From Hippasteria phrygiana (Eukaryota; Echinodermata; Asteroidea; Valvatida; Goniasteridae), in NCBI GenBank assembly GCA_037893225.1, contig JAZGUH010000565.1:310001-374000 (forward strand): DNA of 64,000 bases, in the 5' to 3' direction. The notes beneath the pieces were generated by a model. That model was given only the letters and a program-made list of their open reading frames with translations, did not search any database and was not told where the DNA came from. Positions 61,401 through 64,000 of this stretch are shown in pieces. The translations under genes were made by a program, and so were the position numbers. Every line of letters starts with the position of its first letter. The first letter of the stretch is position 1.

Positions 61401-62482
61401 ATGCTTGCCAAGTTATGAATAATTCATTTGTCAAGGTCAAACTCAATCGCTGATTGGCTCCCCCGGAAAGTCGGGGGAGAATGTCGAAAAAGTAAAGAAA
61501 AAGTTAAGACCCGCGGACAGAGATATCCAAGACCTTCGTGAGAGTGAAGAACCGAGCAAAGAACAGTAGAATCGATTCTTGTCAGAGCGCGTAATATATA
61601 AAACATTATCGAATACAATCAGAATCGATTTACTGAGAAACAGCGCCCTCGTTCGGAAGGAAAAAAAGGAACACGAAGGTCTTGGAACCAAGACTAATGT
61701 AAGTGTGGAGACCTAGTTTAAAATGGCCAAACAAGGGTCACTGTTAATGGACATGCAGGTAAGGAGTTCCAAAGAGAGGCAGTACGAGGGAAAAACTACC
61801 CTTTGGAACAACAACAGTGAAATATGTGACCCGCTCTACAAAAAAGGGTATTATGTCGCACTATGTGAAAACACACACAGGGCTGTTCTACATGTGAAGA
61901 GTGTGGGGGGAAAAACCTTCATATCAGCCAATTTTTTGTTTTGGATTTGTAGGCTTCTATTATATCTATATTTTCATAATTTGTTTTGAGTAACATTAAT
62001 ATTGATGAGTAAAGATGAAAAAACAAAAGTTGATAAAAATTATTTTTATCTCATTTCTTTGCACTCGTTACATGTATGTTTAAAAGGGCTATACATGTAT
62101 CTCTAAACATAGTGTTTCTTTTCTGGAAGTCACCCAATATAAGGCTAAAAGCCACTCTAGGTAAAGCGCTACAACAGAGCTGGTGGGGTTGGGACATGAA
62201 CCCCCCCCCAAAAAAAAAAATTAATAATAATAATAATAAAAAATAAATAAATAAATAAATAAATAAATAAATTAGTAGACAGGACTCAACCAGTACTCTG
62301 CCAGACTCACCAACAATGAGAACTTTCTTGACGACACTCTCCGGAAGACGCTCTGGATCATTAGGATTGGCTGGCAAGATTGTCCGTGGGGATTTTGGAA
62401 CACCCACTAAGAGGGTCACAATCACTCCGACTATGAACGGAATAAAAAAGAAACAGAAACATTTTGATGATTTATAAACCAT
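39606..62482 (-). CDS. Membrane-anchored FAD-dependent amine oxidase/carotenoid desaturase-like oxidoreductase (7 exons, 545 aa)
   Basis: Exons in reading order are 62482-62311, 53751-53593, 52061-51909, 49118-48996, 45731-45583, 43471-43386 and 40401-39606. They sum to 1638 nt with all phases compatible. Seen: an N-terminal hydrophobic segment (about residues 8-28), then a Rossmann motif VLIVGGGLAGMTAALDLAER (GxGxxG at 58-63) with the ribose-binding acid E81, and a C-terminal FAD motif FAGNWLHANYPTALMERP followed by TGREAAN (about 492-518). This architecture belongs to the flavin amine oxidase/phytoene desaturase superfamily. PxALMERxxxTGREAAN resembles carotenoid desaturase or CrtU-type proteins from memory. 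The N-terminus predicts a single-pass anchor with the flavoprotein behind it. Substrate is unknown; polyene or isoprenoid oxidation is inference. The start is the only ATG of an open exon preceding the hydrophobic segment. Confidence 0.9.
41169..41695. mobile_element. hAT-like non-autonomous element with perfect 8-bp target duplication
   Basis: Ends are TAGAGCTGTTC and GGACAGCCCTA, flanked by ACAACAAT at 41161-41168 and 41696-41703. The interior has many ATTCGAATATT-type motifs. It is inserted in the pogo-like element and itself carries the 70-bp TTAA element at 41529-41598. Same family as 56305-56813 and 13379-13812. Confidence 0.9.
41529..41598. mobile_element. 70-bp CCCTAAC miniature element nested in a hAT-like element
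   Basis: taaaccctaactccctag to actgttagggttaa. Its core is nearly identical to 11285-11354 (attgaaattggaggattcag). The right TTAA is intact and the left is TAAA. Confidence 0.85.
42216..42828. mobile_element. hAT-like element, family of 3367-3819, right end uncertain
   Basis: It starts TAGGGGTGTGCATCCGAACC after CTCCAAAA. The best candidate duplication GTCCAAAA lies at 42829. The interior repeats CGGGTACCC several times. The right terminal inverted repeat is degraded. Confidence 0.65.
42873..43206. mobile_element. hAT-like element with perfect 8-bp duplication, family of 21521-21832
   Basis: It is flanked by GATGCATG on both sides (42865-42872 and 43207-43214). Internally, tandem units of cttgtgatggacttgcaggga (about six) explain apparent open frames here. 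Confidence 0.9.
43386..43471 (-). CDS. FAD oxidoreductase exon 6
   Basis: The acceptor is cttctttgatcag and the donor is a perfect GTAAGT. The 86-bp exon encodes ADYRDIAKTNQATAIINPWA and DRLKSLGV. An alternative acceptor at about 43550 would break phase with exon 5, so the nearer one was chosen. It leaves in phase 2. Confidence 0.85.
43572..43960. repeat. AAGTC-rich degenerate repeat
   Basis: Clusters of caagtcaagtcaagtc near 43575 and 43850-43960. A similar stretch is at 63660-63830. Confidence 0.6.
43997..44068. mobile_element. 72-bp TTAA-flanked CCCTAAC miniature element
   Basis: TTAACCCTAGCGGTCCTC to CTAGGGAGTTAGGGTTAA, in opposite orientation to 11285-11354, sharing cacaccctagggagttaggg. 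Confidence 0.85.
44497..44642. mobile_element. TTAA-flanked CTCTTNCGCTACGG element
   Basis: TTAACTCTTCCGCTACGG to CCGTAGTGAAAGAGTTAA, 146 bp, GC-rich core (gccgctcacaggggctcg and aagccgctcaaagcggctcg). Confidence 0.78.
45068..45560. mobile_element. TGGGTCATTCC inverted-repeat element, copy 4 (filled)
   Basis: tgggtcattccataaattt to tatggaatgaccca flanked by TA on both sides. It holds the 222-bp insert 45238-45459. It ends about 22 bp from the donor of the FAD oxidoreductase exon 5. Confidence 0.85.
45238..45459. mobile_element. 222-bp TTAA-flanked CCCTAAC element, long form
   Basis: TTAACCCTAACCATCCC to GGGCTGTTAGGGTTAA, inserted into the 45068-45560 element at the same ggcaTTAAag site that is filled by the 70-bp form at 11285. 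Confidence 0.85.
45583..45731 (-). CDS. FAD oxidoreductase exon 5
   Basis: The acceptor is cctatccag and the donor CAG|GTAAAA. It encodes DEYMDMFDIHRGFYDIVLEP through FLLSHMFYVSNPQ and leaves in phase 0. A TA-flanked inverted-repeat element begins about 22 bp beyond the donor. Confidence 0.88.
45785..46150. repeat. Family A tRNA-cored repeat and a partial inverted copy
   Basis: The minus-strand core is at 45838-45915 (ggcaggagcaggatttgaac). A degenerate plus-strand counterpart starts at about 46070 (agatacctcagttggtagag). Confidence 0.75.
46170..46613. mobile_element. TGTGACCCGCTC inverted-repeat element, copy 2
   Basis: tgtgacccgctctggaaaaa to tttttctggagcgggtcaca, 444 bp, nearly the same length as copy 1. 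Confidence 0.82.
46653..46877. mobile_element. TTAA-flanked CCCCTTG element, copy 4 (inverse)
   Basis: TTAACCCCATGAGTACGG to ATGCAAGGGGTTAA, 225 bp, the longest copy. Confidence 0.85.
47307..48070. mobile_element. GGGTGCGTTCGAGTAGCTC inverted-repeat element
   Basis: gggtgcgttcgagtagctca to tgagctactcgaacgcaccc, 764 bp, with a second inner inverted pair (gcgattgtgtagtta near 47518 and taactacacaatcgc near 47914). Single copy in the window; no transposase frame. Confidence 0.82.
48225..48314. mobile_element. TGTGACCCGCTC element fragment
   Basis: cagccctgtgtgtggtttca then tattgcgacataatacc and a T-run ending gtagagcggctcaca. It is the inverse of 61825-61890. Confidence 0.65.
48437..48641. mobile_element. 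hAT-like element, family of 21521-21832
   Basis: An eroded copy flanked by GTTTGGGG at 48429-48436 and 48642-48649. It shares gagctttgacaaaggcattc and TTGCGACTGGCTTTATGAAA with its relatives, in inverse orientation to 29437-29638. Confidence 0.82.
48996..49118 (-). CDS. FAD oxidoreductase exon 4
   Basis: The acceptor is gcactccgcag and the donor GTAGGA. It encodes MIFRSPNLNILEIFLWLRCA and WDFINYNHDTNFKRWDAITF. GC content and codon use are higher than in the flanking intron. It leaves in phase 1 (G|AT, Asp). Confidence 0.88.
49425..49656. mobile_element. GTCCGCACTGGACTT element, copy 2
   Basis: gtggctgtccgcactggact to tgtccaatgcggacacagc, with an internal second ggctgtccgcactggactt at 49573. 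Confidence 0.72.
50457..50842 (+). repeat. tRNA-cored repeat family B inside about 90-bp inverted arms
   Basis: Same tRNA-like core as 11880-12245 (50660-50735). Here the flanks are inverse: cccgacgtaatatatgaagc at the left and gcttcatatattacgtcggg at the right, extending out to ttagaacagagatgtttttt and its inverse. Confidence 0.85.
50975..51579. mobile_element. hAT-like element with perfect 8-bp duplication, family of 3367-3819
   Basis: Ends are AAGGGCTGTGCATTTACGG and CCGATGCACACCCCTA, with ATAATCAT directly on both sides (50967-50974 and 51580-51587). It is the best-preserved copy (605 bp) of the family. Confidence 0.9.
51909..52061 (-). CDS. FAD oxidoreductase exon 3
   Basis: The acceptor is ctccatttcag and the donor GTACGT. 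It encodes AWFHNFHNAWDIIRRLGVEE through YSHGIFPLNLA, predicted substrate-side region after the first FAD module. It starts by completing the Ala codon from exon 2 and leaves in phase 1. Confidence 0.88.
52869..53034. mobile_element. GGCGGATCTA inverted-repeat element, second copy
   Basis: It starts cagtggcggatctacg and ends ctagatccgcccctg. The flanks share ccatc, again 5 bp. It shares ccaatcacctcaggtaaacc with the first copy, in opposite orientation. Confidence 0.78.
53050..53268. mobile_element. TTAA-flanked CCCCTTG element, copy 5
   Basis: TTAACCCCTTGCGTACAG to CCGTACTCAAGGGGTTAA, 219 bp, 15 bp from the GGCGGATCTA element 52869-53034. Confidence 0.85.
53593..53751 (-). CDS. FAD oxidoreductase exon 2: FAD-binding motif
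   Basis: The acceptor is ..ccaatgatag. It encodes GGLAGMTAALDLAERGYQV and TLREADNALGG, then LGQTFIVDRGTQ. The donor is CAAG|GTTATA, which departs from GTRAGT but is the only one that keeps frame into exon 3. Entry and exit are both phase 1. Confidence 0.88.
53932..54402. repeat. Dispersed repeat with full 150-bp terminal hairpin, copy 2
   Basis: It matches 28303-28722. Its end folds into a long stem (54248-54401) whose arms share aagtacgtttgaaaccgcct and aggcggttttaaacgtactt, with loop near 54325. Confidence 0.82.
54930..55380. repeat. Dispersed repeat rich in TGACGTCA words
   Basis: At least five tgacgtca or cgtcacc words (54930, 55037, 55195, 55345, 55355) alternate with agatatggg and ccatatctcac-like phrases. 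The stretch to 55560 ends ttccgactgactgtcggaaa. It looks like a decayed repeat rather than a promoter, in intron 1 of the FAD gene. Confidence 0.45.
56305..56813. mobile_element. hAT-like element, same family as 41169-41695
   Basis: It begins GAGGGGGTGTTCATTTTCG and ends ATTCGGGACAGCCCTA. Flanks GCAAGATG and GCAAGGTG match at 7 of 8 positions, consistent with an aged 8-bp duplication. Confidence 0.82.
56814..57000 (-). mobile_element. LINE 3' tail fragment (inverse)
   Basis: aaggtgtgggctacaaaaga, aaggagttccaaagagaggc and agtacgagggaaaaacta are the inverse of 23950-24110. It immediately follows the hAT-like element 56305-56813. Confidence 0.7.
57508..57995. mobile_element. TTAA-flanked AGGTAGTGTACA element, copy 5
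   Basis: A perfect TTAA on both sides of AGGTAGTGTACATGATTGG and CCAATCGTGTACACTACCT, 488 bp. It is the cleanest copy and the closest relative of 7309-7829. Confidence 0.87.
58010..58207. mobile_element. GTCCGCACTGGACTT element, copy 3
   Basis: agccgtgtccacattggact to agtccagtgtggacagccac, about 198 bp. Confidence 0.75.
58912..61696. mobile_element. Possible 2.8-kb inverted-repeat element in intron 1 of the FAD gene
   Basis: tagtcttggttccaagac at the left and gtcttggaaccaagacta at the right. Both ends also carry gagggcgc in inverse orientation about 45-60 bp inside. The interior is AT-rich with G-runs near 60394 and 60447 and no convincing protein. The ends are self-palindromic, so chance is not excluded. 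Confidence 0.45.
61755..61815 (-). mobile_element. LINE 3' scrap (inverse)
   Basis: aaggagttccaaagagaggc and agtacgagggaaaaactacc match 56909-56945. Confidence 0.65.
61825..61890. mobile_element. TGTGACCCGCTC element fragment, left end
   Basis: tgtgacccgctctacaaaaa, then attatgtcgcactatgtgaa. The right end was not found with confidence. Confidence 0.6.
62218..62275. repeat. (AATA)n microsatellite
   Basis: aataataataataa then aaataaataaataaat, next to the first exon of the FAD gene, just past its donor. Confidence 0.92.
62311..62482 (-). CDS. FAD oxidoreductase exon 1: signal anchor and first Rossmann strand
   Basis: ATG is at 62482-62480 and the donor GTGAGT starts at 62310. It encodes 57 residues: MVYKSSKCFCFFF, a hydrophobic run through VTLLVGV, a Pro/Asn-rich spacer, then VVKKVLIV. 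It leaves in phase 1. The first Gly of the dinucleotide motif straddles the intron. Confidence 0.88.
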
Positions 62483-63144
62483 CCAGGATTGTGCAAATTA
62501 AGAATATTTTTGACCCGACTCAATAAAATAAATCGTAAGTCCCTGAGCTACTTTTGACTACAGGACGTTAAACATGATACACAATGCAAATCAACAGGAA
62601 CTGTCAGGGTTTTCACCCACATCATGTCAATATTCATCATGATGGAAAACTGAGCGATATCAAACTTTTTTATATTCAAAAATTACTGACATTGACAGTG
62701 GAAGTGATACATTTTGATGTTTTAATTATATCTACATTTTATAATCTGAATTTTTAGATTGTAATGTTTAGTGTTTTTGTGATCTTGTAAATATGAATAT
62801 ATTTCTTCTTATTGTACCGGTGAGCAAACATAATTTTCATTTGTGGATCAATAAAGTCATTCTAATACTAATCCTAATTCTAATTCTATTGGCGTGTCAC
62901 ACCAGACGGGGGTTGGGGCAACCCTGCCCGTTTTCAATTGTTTCCCTTTTTGGGGGACTCTGTATAAGGTTGGTGGTACAAATTGAATGTTGCATTCTGA
63001 GCGCCTGAATTACTTAACGAGCCTAATGCCGGTTGTATCCAACAGATTTTGGCATTTCCAACTTTTACTAAAAAAATAATAAACCCATCCAAAAAAAAAA
63101 TGAAAAAAAAATAATAGGGTTGGGCCCTGGCATGGGCCCCATTG

Positions 63145-63188
63145 GATCTGCTTGTAAAAGGACTTGGCGGGACTCGACCACAACTCTG
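63145..63188. mobile_element. Terminal scrap of the 21521-type hAT-like family
   Basis: Only the end acttggcgggactcgaccac followed by aactctg remains. Confidence 0.5.
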
Positions 63189-63659
63189 TTAATTGGATAG
63201 TGTAAGAAATAAGACGGCAAGCAGAAAGGAAGTGCTGTTGTCATTTTGTTGATTTTCATCTTGATATAACTACCTGCAGATGCACACATGTTGAAATAAG
63301 CCACTTGGAACAATAACTGTTTGAAAAACACCTGTTTCTAAATGCAAACGTGCAGAACAATGGTTCCATTGCAACTAAAGTTCAAAAGTTGCAGGTTGCA
63401 ATATTTTGGCTGGTCTCTTCAATTGATAAATGAATTCAGATTTTTATCAAAGGAAAATATCAAGTTTCTTTTTTGTGCTAGTGCCAGTAGTTATATTACT
63501 GCAACACATGAGCTGAAATATTATATGAATGCAATTATTTGTCCAGCTTACAACAGTCACTGTGTGGGCTGTTATTTGTGCGGGTCCCTCCTTGAATTTA
63601 TGGTGCGTTTTCTTCACTTCTTAAACTTGCCTTTCTTTGGCGACCGAATTGTAATGAGC

Positions 63660-63830
63660 CATCTACGACTCAAGTTATTGACTCAAGTTGAGTCACCTTA
63701 TCTTTAAATCATATTAAGTCAGGTCAAATCACTTTCTATTTCAGGTCAAGTCAAGTCAGTTATTTTAGTCCATCAAGTCCAGCCAGACCTCATAGCAAGT
63801 TGAGTTAAATCACAAAGCATGGTTAATTAA
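63660..63830. repeat. AAGTC-rich degenerate repeat
   Basis: gactcaagttattgactcaa and caggtcaagtcaagtcagtt, related to 43572-43960. Confidence 0.55.
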
Positions 63831-64000
63831 GTCATTATCAGTGGTGTAAATTTATCCATGCACAAAGTGTAGGGGAATTGCTCAAGATTTTTTTCTGGGG
63901 AAAATTTTACTATTTAAAAATGTACGCATGTACGCACAACCTACTACATTTTTAAATTTACATTTTTTTTCTACACCCGGGGAGGGGAGCCCTCTGGGGA

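Larger units (their letters stand above)
62483..64000. other. 5' flank of the FAD oxidoreductase gene
   Basis: The plus strand shows cagttttccatcatgatg and other AT-rich DNA but no clear TATA box for the minus-strand gene. On the plus strand, tggatcaataaagtcattct followed by a taatccTAATTC array near 62846-62890 looks like a retrotransposon or gene 3' end. Confidence 0.4.

Noticed and set aside
63342..63707. 121-codon frame near the right edge
   Set aside because: AT-rich, no motif, no neighbouring exon pattern. Treated as chance.

Overview
The window is a gene-poor, repeat-rich stretch of an animal nuclear genome. Genes are split into short exons with GT..AG introns of 0.9 to 8.6 kb, and there are no operons, ribosome binding sites or bacterial-type features. 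The two recognisable genes, the tRNA-derived repeats, the hAT, mariner, TTAA-flanked and Mutator-like miniature transposons and the LINE tails suggest a marine invertebrate, perhaps a lancelet, echinoderm or similar deuterostome. The species cannot be fixed from the sequence alone.

Gene 1 (+ strand, exons 8380-26552) is the 3' part of a rabphilin-3A/Doc2-type double C2 domain gene. Eight exons join in frame (341 codons plus stop): an acidic/serine-rich linker, C2A, C2B and the conserved C-terminal helix. All Ca2+-binding aspartates appear to be present in both C2 domains. The N-terminal Rab-binding region is not found and presumably lies upstream of the window.

Gene 2 (- strand, 62482 to 39606) is a complete seven-exon gene for a 545-residue membrane-anchored FAD-dependent oxidoreductase of the amine oxidase/carotenoid desaturase superfamily. 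All six intron phases match. The two genes converge, separated by about 13 kb of mostly repeat-derived DNA.

Almost everything else is mobile or tandem DNA: (i) at least six families of short TTAA-flanked inverted-repeat elements; (ii) three hAT-like non-autonomous families, several copies with 8-bp target duplications; (iii) a pogo-like element carrying a hAT element that itself carries a 70-bp element; (iv) an 852-bp foldback with a 9-bp duplication; (v) two foldbacks enclosing mariner-type transposase remnants; (vi) two tRNA-cored repeat families, often in head-to-head pairs; (vii) LINE 3' ends with reverse-transcriptase C-terminal fragments; (viii) minisatellites, including a purine-pyrimidine alternating 15-bp array at 28888-29160.

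I saw no CRISPR array, rRNA, functional tRNA gene or clearly novel protein system. The most informative material is the transposon archaeology (nesting, empty/filled sites, arm-loss hairpins) and the unusual FAD oxidoreductase gene.
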